Position numbers and translations under genes: made by a program. The notes under the pieces were generated by a model. It ran no database searches. It was not told the DNA's origin and worked only from the letters and a program-made list of their open reading frames with translations. DNA of 10,649 bases from Gemmatimonadota bacterium (GTDB lineage Bacteria; Gemmatimonadota; Gemmatimonadetes; Gemmatimonadales; Gemmatimonadaceae). Position 1 is the stretch's first letter. The number at the start of each line of letters is the position of its first letter. The DNA is taken from the NCBI GenBank assembly GCA_003131365.1, contig PKVB01000091.1, forward strand, positions 347 to 10,995, in the 5' to 3' direction. Positions 1 through 7,164 of the stretch are shown here, one piece after another.

Positions 1-204
1 GCCCATGATCGCGACGTACTCGTTGCGGCGGATAGCAATGTCAACTCCGCGCAAAGCGTGTACTATCTCGCCGCCCATGTCATAGTCGCGCTTCAGCCCG
101 CGCGTGACGATGACCCATTCCTTATCCGGAGCGGCTCCGGCTTCGGTCGTGATTACCTGTCGCTCAGCAGTGGTGCTGATCGGAATTTCGTCAGTCGTTG
201 GCAT
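1..204 (-). CDS. ABC transporter ATP-binding protein, MacB/LolD type (N-terminal 68 residues, partial)
   Basis: The leftward frame from the ATG at 204 is open to the window edge and gives 68 residues. It starts with about 30 polar, low-complexity residues and continues into VIVTRGLKRDYDMGGEIVHA, then LRGVDIAIRRNEYVAIMG. This is the classic start of a MacB/LolD-family ATPase: the first beta strands, the 'VxALxGVdl.I..GE.vAImG' segment, and the break just before the expected Walker A (PSGSGKST), which lies outside the window. The start codon overlaps the stop of the upstream adaptor gene by one base (TAATG), which suggests translational coupling. In this family the ATPase powers an inner membrane permease that works with a periplasmic adaptor and an outer membrane channel. 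Whether this protein also carries the MacB membrane domain, or a separate permease follows, cannot be seen. The substrate is unknown. Confidence 0.9.
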   Translation of the reverse strand, partial: MPTTDEIPISTTAERQVITTEAGAAPDKEWVIVTRGLKRDYDMGGEIVHALRGVDIAIRRNEYVAIMG

Positions 205-1493
205 TAGGCCTTCGCCGGCTCGCCGGCCTTCTTCGGTTGGTCCTTCTGTGCGCGCACCGTTGTGCCGTCCTTGAGCTCGCGGATGGCCTGGTAGGTGCCG
301 CCGACGATGTTCTCGCCTTCCTTGAGGCCAGTGAGAACCTCGAAGTACTTCTCACCCGCGATACCAACCTTTACGGGACGGAAGGTGACTTTGTTGTTCG
401 TTCCGATCACGAACACTCCCTCGACGTCACGCTTACCGACTTCCTTCGACGGCGCCTTCTTCGCGAGCGTGAGCGAAGTGTCGGGCTTGACGCTGTCCTC
501 GCGGACGGTGAGCGCGATGATCGGAATCGCGATCACGTTATTCCTCGTCGACGTGATGATCTTCGCGGTGGACGAGAAATCGGGCCGTGTGTCGGGCGGA
601 ACGTTGAGCAGCTGGATCGTCACTTCATAGTCGATCGCCTGGTCGGTCGCGCCGCCGGTACCGCCGGTGCCCGCAGCCTTTACCGAGCTATTCGAAATCT
701 CGGAGACCCGGCCGATGAATGTCGTGTCGGGGAATGCATCGAGCTGGACCACCGTCGAGTCGCCGATCTTGATTCGAGAGACATCGGTCTCATCGACCTT
801 GACCTTCGTCTCGAGGACGCTCATGTCGCTGATCGTGAGCATCGTCGCCGCGTCCTTGTTGAACGTTCCCTGGATCGCGGTCTCGCCCTGCTCGACGCTG
901 AGGCGCGTGATGCGGCCGCTCATCGGAGCGGAGATGGTCGTCTTGCTCAGGAGCGACTGCGCGTCCCGATACGACGCCGTGGCCTGATCGATGGCGTGGT
1001 TCGCCGCCTCCAGCGTCGCCTGATTGACTTCGACCTGCGTTCTCAGCTGCTCGATTTGTTCATCGGACACCAGCGTCGGATTTGCTTTCTTGAGCGCCAT
1101 CAAACGGTCGAAGTTGCGCTGAGCCTGGGTCATGGCCGGCTTCGCCTGCGCCGCCTGTGACCTGGCCGATGCGACGGCCGCGGTCGCTCTCTCGACGCTC
1201 GCCCGATATTGCGACGGGTCGATCTCGAGGAGGAACTGGCCCGTTGTCACCATCTGGCCTTCCTTCACGGCCAGGCGGACGATTCGTCCGCTGATGTCGG
1301 CGCTGATGTCTACCTTCGTGTGCGGCTGTACCTGGCCGCTCGCCGTCACCGAGGCGACCAGATCACGCTTCTGAACCTTCTCCATGCGGACTTCGGTCGC
1401 CTTGTTGCGGCCCTTCATCGCGCTGGTGAAGCCGATGATCACGATCGCGAGAGTGATCGCGCCGACGACGGTCCACTTGGTGCGTTTCTTCAT
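204..1493 (-). CDS. Periplasmic adaptor (membrane fusion protein) of a tripartite efflux pump, MacA/HlyD family
   Basis: The 429-residue product has a short basic N-terminus and one transmembrane anchor at about residues 8-26. Two half-lipoyl segments follow, at about 63-92 (SADISGRIVRLAVKEGQ) and 185-204 (TTISAPMSGRITRLSVEQGE). They flank an alanine/glutamine-rich coiled-coil hairpin at about 96-180. Beta-barrel and membrane-proximal domains follow at about 225-410, and the tail is charged and rich in Lys and Pro. This is the standard layout and length of MacA-type adaptors, which link an inner membrane ABC transporter to a TolC channel. A Gly/Thr-rich loop at 274-284 is probably flexible. 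The ATG at 1493 is the only sensible start; it lies 14 bp after the TolC-like gene, without a strong Shine-Dalgarno. The stop overlaps the ATPase start by 1 bp. The substrate (drug, lipid, peptide or siderophore) cannot be told from sequence. Confidence 0.93.
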   Translation of the reverse strand: MKKRTKWTVVGAITLAIVIIGFTSAMKGRNKATEVRMEKVQKRDLVASVTASGQVQPHTKVDISADISGRIVRLAVKEGQMVTTGQFLLEIDPSQYRASVERATAAVASARSQAAQAKPAMTQAQRNFDRLMALKKANPTLVSDEQIEQLRTQVEVNQATLEAANHAIDQATASYRDAQSLLSKTTISAPMSGRITRLSVEQGETAIQGTFNKDAATMLTISDMSVLETKVKVDETDVSRIKIGDSTVVQLDAFPDTTFIGRVSEISNSSVKAAGTGGTGGATDQAIDYEVTIQLLNVPPDTRPDFSSTAKIITSTRNNVIAIPIIALTVREDSVKPDTSLTLAKKAPSKEVGKRDVEGVFVIGTNNKVTFRPVKVGIAGEKYFEVLTGLKEGENIVGGTYQAIRELKDGTTVRAQKDQPKKAGEPAKA

Positions 1494-1507
1494 ATATGTC
1501 GATCCGA

Positions 1508-2992
1508 TTAGCGAAGGGGATGACCGACGGCGCTCTCCAGAGCGGCGAAGGCTTTATGATAGTCGTACACGGCGGTGATGCGGTCGCTCTCGGAGCGCTC
1601 GTATGTCGCGCGCGCTTCCGTGAGATCGACGTACGTCGTCGCCCCGATTCTGTACCGGTCCTGCACCAGCTTCAGCTCCTGCTTGGCTTTGGCGGCGTTC
1701 TGCTCCTGCAGCGCGACGGTTTTTTCCGCCGTCACCAGAATCAGGTACGCCGCAGTCACATCCGCCGTGAGCGCCAGCTCCTTTGATCTTACGCTGTAGC
1801 GCGCGTCGGACCGGCTCGCCATCGCTTCCTGCAGCCTCTGCTCACGCGAGAATCCATCGAACAACGGAAGCGAGAGCGTCGCGCTGAACGAGCGCGGAGA
1901 CTTTGTAAAGTTGAACGGGAACCTCGAGTTGGCGTCCCGGATCGCCTGCGCTTGCGCGTCCGTGAATGCGATCGCGTTGCACTCGGCCAGCTGGTTTGAA
2001 AGGTTGAGCGCCGCGCGGACCTCCTCGGTTCTGACGCAGCTCGTGCGCGCCGCGTCGAGCTGCGCCGATGCCTGCTGCACGGGGAAGTTGGAATTCGTGT
2101 AGCCGTACGTGTAGCCGCCGATGCCCGTGGACAAGGACAGGGTTGGTGAGTATTCGCCCTTTTCTCGCCTCACGTTGAGATCAGACACGTGCTCCCTCGA
2201 CCGCAGCGCGAGAACGCCGGGGTTCTGGCGGCGCGCGGACTCGATGAGCTCCTGGAGATTGAGCGATGTCGGCGTGACCGGGAACTGGCTGACGAGCTTC
2301 ACGTTCGGCGGTTGGGGGGTTCCCATCAGCTGGAACAGCCGCAGCTTCTCGATCTCGACCTGGCTTCTCGCCTTGAGCGCCGCCACCTGCTGCAGTCCGA
2401 GCGATACCTCGGCGCGCTGGACATCCAGCTGCGTGCCGGAACCGACGATCTCTCTGGCCTGCGCGAGAATCAGCTCCTGCTGCGATGCCACGACGAGCGT
2501 GTCCTGAAGATCCGCGTTCGCCTCGGCCTGGAGCGACGACAGATACTGCTGGCGAACGTTGCTGCGGAGCGTCTCGGCGGCGCCCGTGATGTCAGCCTCT
2601 ACCGCGTCGCGATTGGCGCGCTGCAGGCTCGGCGTTATCAGCGTTGCGCTGTTGATTCTATAGTTCACTCCGATCTGATAGGCGGACTGATTGACGTCGG
2701 AGCTGGCGCCGAGACTTGCGCCGCTGAAGATCTGCTGGCCGCCCTGCTGTCTTTGCGCGAAGAGCGAGGCGTCCGCGGTCGGCAGCAGAGCGCCATACGC
2801 GCTCCGCACCGCCGCGCGGGCGCCGATCCGGTTGTTCTGAATCTGCTGGAGCTCGGGGTTATTACGCCGGGCCAGCTCGATCGCCTGATCGATGGTCAGC
2901 GTGGCCTGGCCAGCCGAATCGCGGGGAGTAACCTGGGCGGATGCCTGAACGGCGCCTGCCATAAGACTTAAGAAAAGCAGTGATCGTATCAT
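1508..2992 (-). CDS. TolC-family outer membrane efflux channel
   Basis: The product is 494 residues from the ATG at 2992. I chose this start because MIRSLLFLSLMAGAVQASAQ is a good Sec signal peptide with an A-x-A-type cleavage site. An in-frame GTG at 3019 would add nine residues in front of it. Two outer-membrane-efflux repeats are visible. The first begins LTIDQAIELARRNNPELQQI and contains the 'RSAYGALLP' motif. The second holds SFSATLSLPLFDGFSREQRL and ends with the 'DRYRIGATTYVDLTEAR' signature and a VGHPLR C-terminus. Such proteins trimerise into an outer membrane beta-barrel with a long periplasmic alpha-helical tunnel. The position directly upstream of an adaptor and an ATPase makes it the dedicated exit duct of that pump. 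One oddity is a segment with two cysteines (C319 and C338) just before the second-repeat barrel strand, where a loop is expected; the pair could form a disulfide. Confidence 0.93.
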   Translation of the reverse strand: MIRSLLFLSLMAGAVQASAQVTPRDSAGQATLTIDQAIELARRNNPELQQIQNNRIGARAAVRSAYGALLPTADASLFAQRQQGGQQIFSGASLGASSDVNQSAYQIGVNYRINSATLITPSLQRANRDAVEADITGAAETLRSNVRQQYLSSLQAEANADLQDTLVVASQQELILAQAREIVGSGTQLDVQRAEVSLGLQQVAALKARSQVEIEKLRLFQLMGTPQPPNVKLVSQFPVTPTSLNLQELIESARRQNPGVLALRSREHVSDLNVRREKGEYSPTLSLSTGIGGYTYGYTNSNFPVQQASAQLDAARTSCVRTEEVRAALNLSNQLAECNAIAFTDAQAQAIRDANSRFPFNFTKSPRSFSATLSLPLFDGFSREQRLQEAMASRSDARYSVRSKELALTADVTAAYLILVTAEKTVALQEQNAAKAKQELKLVQDRYRIGATTYVDLTEARATYERSESDRITAVYDYHKAFAALESAVGHPLR

Positions 2993-3028
2993 TGTAGGGG
3001 AGGTGGACTTTTCGAACACTTACGGCCA

Positions 3029-3068
3029 ACTATACAACAGAGTTTCAGACCCGAACACACCGAGTTTC
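3029..3068 (-). promoter_or_regulatory. Candidate promoter/operator of the efflux operon (direct repeats plus -10-like box)
   Basis: The gap between the creatininase stop (3111) and the TolC-like start (2992) is 118 bases and relatively AT-rich. Read leftwards it contains a -10-like TATAGT at 3034-3029. Just upstream are two exact copies of GAAACTC, at 3068-3062 and 3046-3040, repeated at a 22-base interval, about two helical turns. Direct repeats covering the -35 region are typical of an activator or response-regulator site. No good -35 hexamer is seen, which would fit an activated promoter. The predicted transcript would start near 3022, about 30 bases before the ATG at 2992 and downstream of the first base of the alternative GTG region, which supports the ATG start only weakly. 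I saw no terminator in the gap, so read-through from the creatininase gene remains possible. Confidence 0.3.
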
Positions 3069-3110
3069 CTTAAGATTGAATTAAGTCCGACTTGACTGTA
3101 GCGCGCGACC

Positions 3111-3857
3111 TTATTCGGTCGACGCGGGCGCCAGAAAAATCCGGTCGCTGATCTTGGCGTAGATGCGCTCGTAGATGCGCTTCCCCTTTTCCGCCGATGC
3201 TAGAGATGGCCTCCCGATGGAGCCCGCGCTCCCGCTCGGAACGGTGAGCCAGCCGCGCCTGTACCGCCTGAGCTGCTCGCGCGACATCATATAGTCCTGT
3301 GCCTGATCGAGGCTGACCATATGCGGCGCCAGGAACAGCATGATGGATGTGTCGACCTCGTCTCCGTGCATGGCCTCCCTCTGTCCTTCGAGCAGGTCGG
3401 AGAGATTCACGCCGAACATGTCGACGACTCTGACGCGGGCAGCCGTAGTGATGACCGTTGCAAGCGCCTCCTGATGCGGATCGTGCCCGTGCGCCGTGAG
3501 CAGAATGAACTCCCGCACGCCAGTGGCCTCCCACGAATCGAGCAGGTCGTTGAGCATCCTGTGCAGCGTCTTCTTTCTCAGGGAAGCATTACCGGTGAAC
3601 CCGCGCTCTGTGTCGACGTTCACTCCGTACTCCACCGTCGGTGCCCGCAACACGCCATATTCCGCAGAGAGATCGTCCGCCATGTGCTCGACGATTATGG
3701 TGTCGCAGCCGAGCGGAAGGTGAGGACCGTGCTGCTCGCATGTCCCGATCGGGATTATGAGCCGCGGATCATTGCCGAGTATCGCGCTGATCTGCGCCGG
3801 ATTGAGCTCCTTGACCCGCAGCGGCCCGGAAACTGGAATGGAGGAGGGAAGAGTCAT
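3111..3857 (-). CDS. Creatininase-family metal-dependent amidohydrolase
   Basis: The product is 248 residues, the usual length for the creatininase/MftE family, and looks soluble and cytoplasmic. The family signature is clear: IPIGTCEQHGPHLPLGCDT at about 36-54 supplies probable metal ligands E41, H43 and D52. GFTGNASLRKKTL at 86-98 matches the substrate-loop region, H123 lies in the strand LLTAHGHDPHQEA, and MHGDEVDTSIML at 163-174 matches the family's 'HAGExETS' block with E167. Family members hydrolyse cyclic or linear amides with zinc or manganese (creatinine, formamidopyrimidines, mycofactocin precursor peptide). Which of these applies cannot be told. The family's usual NGHGGN block is altered to TAHGHD. 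There is no mycofactocin or creatine gene nearby. The ATG at 3857 has no clear Shine-Dalgarno and overlaps the divergent histidine kinase start by 20 bp. The gene points the same way as the efflux operon. Confidence 0.88.
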   Translation of the reverse strand: MTLPSSIPVSGPLRVKELNPAQISAILGNDPRLIIPIGTCEQHGPHLPLGCDTIIVEHMADDLSAEYGVLRAPTVEYGVNVDTERGFTGNASLRKKTLHRMLNDLLDSWEATGVREFILLTAHGHDPHQEALATVITTAARVRVVDMFGVNLSDLLEGQREAMHGDEVDTSIMLFLAPHMVSLDQAQDYMMSREQLRRYRRGWLTVPSGSAGSIGRPSLASAEKGKRIYERIYAKISDRIFLAPASTE

Positions 3858-6800
3858 CGCATCAGATAGCAGTTCTACATCAGATAGTAGCCCTATTGTA
3901 AGAAGCGGTCACCTGCCGCGAGGCGCAATCCTCGCGGCTGCCGCAGTTCCGCTTTTCCTGATTGCGATGTGGGTCAGAACCCCGGCGCTTCCACGCACGT
4001 CGGGGCCGGATTCGCCAAACGGAAGCGAGAGGGTTGATGCGGCGGACGGAGCCCTGCGATCGCTGGCGCGTACTCTCGCCGAGACGCGCGACCGTCTCGA
4101 CGAGAGGGCGACTCGCGCGCTCGATGCGCCAGTGGACGCCGAAGGGGCCTTTGCGTTTCTCGCCGCGAGGTCTCCCCAGAAAGATGGAGAATCGGTCGTC
4201 CTCTTCGACCACGATCGTCCCTTCGCCTGGTCGGGCAAAATAAGGATCGATCCCGATACACTTCGCGGCCACGTGAGCGTGACGTTCAGTCCGTTCTACA
4301 CGACTCTCAACGTGGTCGAGACGCGCGGCGACCGCCGTGCCGTCGCCTCGGCGGTGCTGCACGCCGCGCCGCCGGCGAACAGGCTCACCGAATCGGTGGA
4401 CGAACAGCTCGCCCTCGCCCAGGACGTGGCTTCCTACGAATTCTCCCCGCCCGCAATTGCGCGAGGAGGGCCAGTTGTGCTGTCCGCGAATGGCAAGCCG
4501 ATTCTGCGGTCGCTGGCGCGACTGGCAACGGCGGACGAGGTCAGCTTTCGTCGCGCATCGATGCTCCGCGCGAGAGGAGCAGTAGCGCTCGTCATTCTCG
4601 CTCTCGCGTTTCTCGTCTTCGCCTGGCGGGAGAGACGCGCCCTGGCGGAGCGACTCTTCGCGGTGGCGGTGGCGCTCACGATCACGGCTCTCATTCCCTG
4701 GAACTCGTTCTCCAATACGTCGCGCCTCTTTGATCCGGCGTACTACTTTTCGAAGCTCGGGGGACCGCTCACGGCCAACGCGGGCGCGCTTTGCATCAGC
4801 ACGGCACTGATTCTCATGGCGGTGTACGCGGTCATTCGCGCGCACCCCGAGGCCCGCTGGCCGCCCGCGTACGCCGCGGTCGGCGCCATCGTGACCCTCG
4901 GTGTCGGGATTCCGCTCGCATCGAACATTGTTCGAGGAATCGGGCAGCCACCGTGGGGCTCTACCCCCGGCCTCTGGCTGTCGTGGGAGATTCCCCTCTT
5001 CCTCTTTCTTTTCGCCGTGCTGCTCGCTGTTTACTGGATGGCGCGCATGGCGTTCGGCAAGCCGGGAGCTGTCACCTTTCGCGCGGCGCTCATCATCGCC
5101 TCCGTTTCCGCCATCGTTGCGCTCGGCGGTCTCTGGTCTACCACATCCAGGGAGCGCATGCAGCTCGCCGAACAGGATGTCGCCGCACTCGGGCACGTTG
5201 ACGATTACGCGGTCCAGCTCACGCGCCGATTCGTCACCACGCTCTCGCAGTCTCCGCAGCCGCTCAGTCGTGCGGACCTGCTGAAAGCATATGCGGCCTC
5301 TGATCTGGCATCGGCGGAGTATCCGGCGACTATCACATCCTGGACTCAAGCCGCGACGCAGATCTCCGAATTTGCGGTCGCGCCCGCCGAGCCGGATTCC
5401 GAGGCCGTAACGAACGCGGTCAAGGAGGCGATCGCCACACGGCAGACAGTGGCGCGAAGCACGCTCGGCCCCACCGGCGTTCAGATTCTTGCCGCCGTCG
5501 CCCATCTGTCGGGCGGCGCGACATCGGTGCTGGTGCTGCCGCGCACCAGACTTCTCAATGCCAATCCATACGCCGCGCTTCTTGGAATGGCTGCGCCATC
5601 CGGCGGCGATCCCCCCTATGCGTTGCTGCTGACCGACGTCTCCCCCTCGGGGCACGCCGACACGATTCAGTTACGCTGGCATCGGCTGGGGGACGAGCTC
5701 CACGGCAACCGGCTGATCTCGACGAGCGCGGGAACGATGCGCGCGCACGTGGAGATCGACCTGCGCTCGGTATGGGTGCGGGCCGAGCGCGGAAGCCTCG
5801 TCCTGCTGTTCGACCTGATGCTCGCCGGATTGTTCTGGCTGCTGGGCACGATGATGGAAAGGGGTTTCGTGCGTTGGCTGCGGGTGCGCGCGGCAAGGTG
5901 GATTTACACCTACCATGCGAGGCTTACGCTCGCCCTCTTCGCATTCTTCGTGATTCCGGCGCTCGCGTTCGCGGTCTGGTCGTATCAGCGATTGCGAAGC
6001 GACGACGTTCAGACCCGCGAGGTGCTCGTGCACGAGACCCTCAACGCGGTTGCCGCGGGCAACGAGTACGAGCAGCTGCCGGGAGCGGCGCGGCGCTTCG
6101 ACACTCCGCTCTTCCTCTATTCCAACGGCTTTCTCGATCGCACGAGCGACAGCCTGCTCGATGCCCTCGCTCCGACCGGGCGGCAGTTGCCTCCACCGGT
6201 CGAGCTCAGCCTCTCGACTGGGGGTGAGCTCTCAGCTGTGTGGGAAGCAAAGCTCGGCGCTACCAAAATGCTCTTCGGCTACAGCACCGGCGTAGTGGGG
6301 CAGGAACGCTACGTGCTCGCCGCGCCCGCTCGGAGCGACGATATCGTGCTTGGCAGGCGTCGCCGCGACTTGGGGATGCTCGTGCTGTTCGCTACGGCAA
6401 TCGGCGCGCTCGCTGCCCTGGGGCTCAGTGGGATCGCGGCGAAACGGCTGGCGAGGGATCTCGAGCTCAGCCGGATCGAAGTGGCGCGCGCCGAGCGCGT
6501 GCTGGCGTGGGGCGAGATGGCGCGCCAGATCGCCCATGAGATCAAGAATCCCCTCACACCGATTAGACTGGGGGTTCAGCATTTGCGGCGGGCGCGCAGT
6601 GATCCGCGCGTCGACTACGACCAGGTGCTCAACGACAACGTGAAACGAATCCTGGCCGAGATTGACAGGCTCGACGAGATCGCGCGCTCGTTCAGTCGCT
6701 ACGGCAGCGCGCCTGCGGATCTGCCGCCGGCGGTCGTTGTCGACGTTGCCGCGGTGGTCAAGGACGTCGTTGCCCTCGAGCAGATGGGCGACCGAAAGGT

Positions 6801-7164
6801 GAAGTGGCAATTGCGGGGCGCGGACAGGCCGGTGTGGGCGATGGCGCGGAAGGACGAAATGCGGGACGTGTTGCTCAACGTATTCGAGAACGCGCGCCTC
6901 GCGCTGGCGCGTCACGTGGATATCTCACTGCGCGAGGAAGACGGAAGAGTGACGATAGAAACGGTCGACGATGGGTCGGGCATCGCCCCGGCAGTGTTGC
7001 CGAGGATCTTCGAGCCCCATTTTTCAACGCGCACAACCGGAAGCGGACTCGGGCTCGCCGTAAGCCGCAGACTGATCGAAGCGTGGGGAGGAGAGATCGC
7101 GATCACCAGCGAAGAAGGAAAAGGAACCAGAGTGCTCATAGTACTTGAGCGGAGCGAGGCATGA
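3838..7164 (+). CDS. Large NtrY-type transmembrane sensor histidine kinase
   Basis: From the ATG at 3838 the product is 1108 residues. An in-frame GTG at 3757 would extend it 27 residues deep into the opposite gene. About ten hydrophobic segments are visible, near 29-46, 247-263, 273-289, 313-333, 343-363, 379-400, 416-434, 653-673, 696-717 and 845-862. Basic residues follow the positive-inside rule. This leaves three large extracytoplasmic regions (about 47-246, 435-652 and 718-844) and a cytoplasmic C-terminus. The kinase core is complete: H-box MARQIAHEIKNPLTPIRLGV with phospho-acceptor H900, N-box LLNVFENARLAL (N1014, N1018), G1 box VDDGSGI (D1044/D1045), F-box IFEPHFS and G2 box GSGLGLA at about 1068. 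The H-box form is that of NtrY, the nitrogen/envelope-type sensors. No PAS or HAMP domain is obvious. Start-site oddity: a strong purine run (GGAGGAGGGAA) lies just inside the ORF with no usable start codon after it, while the ATG itself has only GGAA 6 bases upstream. The gene overlaps the next one by 4 bp. The signal sensed is unknown. Confidence 0.9.
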   Translation: MEEGRVIASDSSSTSDSSPIVRSGHLPRGAILAAAAVPLFLIAMWVRTPALPRTSGPDSPNGSERVDAADGALRSLARTLAETRDRLDERATRALDAPVDAEGAFAFLAARSPQKDGESVVLFDHDRPFAWSGKIRIDPDTLRGHVSVTFSPFYTTLNVVETRGDRRAVASAVLHAAPPANRLTESVDEQLALAQDVASYEFSPPAIARGGPVVLSANGKPILRSLARLATADEVSFRRASMLRARGAVALVILALAFLVFAWRERRALAERLFAVAVALTITALIPWNSFSNTSRLFDPAYYFSKLGGPLTANAGALCISTALILMAVYAVIRAHPEARWPPAYAAVGAIVTLGVGIPLASNIVRGIGQPPWGSTPGLWLSWEIPLFLFLFAVLLAVYWMARMAFGKPGAVTFRAALIIASVSAIVALGGLWSTTSRERMQLAEQDVAALGHVDDYAVQLTRRFVTTLSQSPQPLSRADLLKAYAASDLASAEYPATITSWTQAATQISEFAVAPAEPDSEAVTNAVKEAIATRQTVARSTLGPTGVQILAAVAHLSGGATSVLVLPRTRLLNANPYAALLGMAAPSGGDPPYALLLTDVSPSGHADTIQLRWHRLGDELHGNRLISTSAGTMRAHVEIDLRSVWVRAERGSLVLLFDLMLAGLFWLLGTMMERGFVRWLRVRAARWIYTYHARLTLALFAFFVIPALAFAVWSYQRLRSDDVQTREVLVHETLNAVAAGNEYEQLPGAARRFDTPLFLYSNGFLDRTSDSLLDALAPTGRQLPPPVELSLSTGGELSAVWEAKLGATKMLFGYSTGVVGQERYVLAAPARSDDIVLGRRRRDLGMLVLFATAIGALAALGLSGIAAKRLARDLELSRIEVARAERVLAWGEMARQIAHEIKNPLTPIRLGVQHLRRARSDPRVDYDQVLNDNVKRILAEIDRLDEIARSFSRYGSAPADLPPAVVVDVAAVVKDVVALEQMGDRKVKWQLRGADRPVWAMARKDEMRDVLLNVFENARLALARHVDISLREEDGRVTIETVDDGSGIAPAVLPRIFEPHFSTRTTGSGLGLAVSRRLIEAWGGEIAITSEEGKGTRVLIVLERSEA

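Noticed and set aside
198..1160. A 320-codon rightward open frame across the adaptor gene
   Set aside because: The Arg/Leu/Asp-rich composition is typical of an antisense shadow. The leftward adaptor has lipoyl halves and a membrane anchor and explains this DNA.
2189..2971. A 260-codon rightward open frame across the TolC-like gene
   Set aside because: It is a shadow of a well-supported leftward gene with a signal peptide and efflux-protein motifs. The frame shows no domain.
2993..3019. GTG start at 3019 for the TolC-like protein (nine extra residues)
   Set aside because: It would put MFEKSTSPT in front of an otherwise ideal signal peptide that starts at the ATG at 2992. The GTG has no better ribosome binding site.
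3069..3087. CTTAA...TTAAG inverted repeat in the gap upstream of the efflux operon
   Set aside because: The stem is only five AT-rich pairs with no T-run, too weak for a terminator.
3757..3837. GTG start at 3757 for the histidine kinase
   Set aside because: It would extend the overlap with the opposite creatininase gene to about 100 bp across its conserved metal-binding region. The added residues show no membrane or signal feature, and the ATG at 3838 is nearer the first membrane span.
3880..5655. A 591-codon leftward open frame antisense to the histidine kinase
   Set aside because: Its product is rich in Arg/Gly/Asp with no domain or hydrophobic pattern. It arises from GC-biased third positions of the real kinase gene on the other strand, which has clear motifs.
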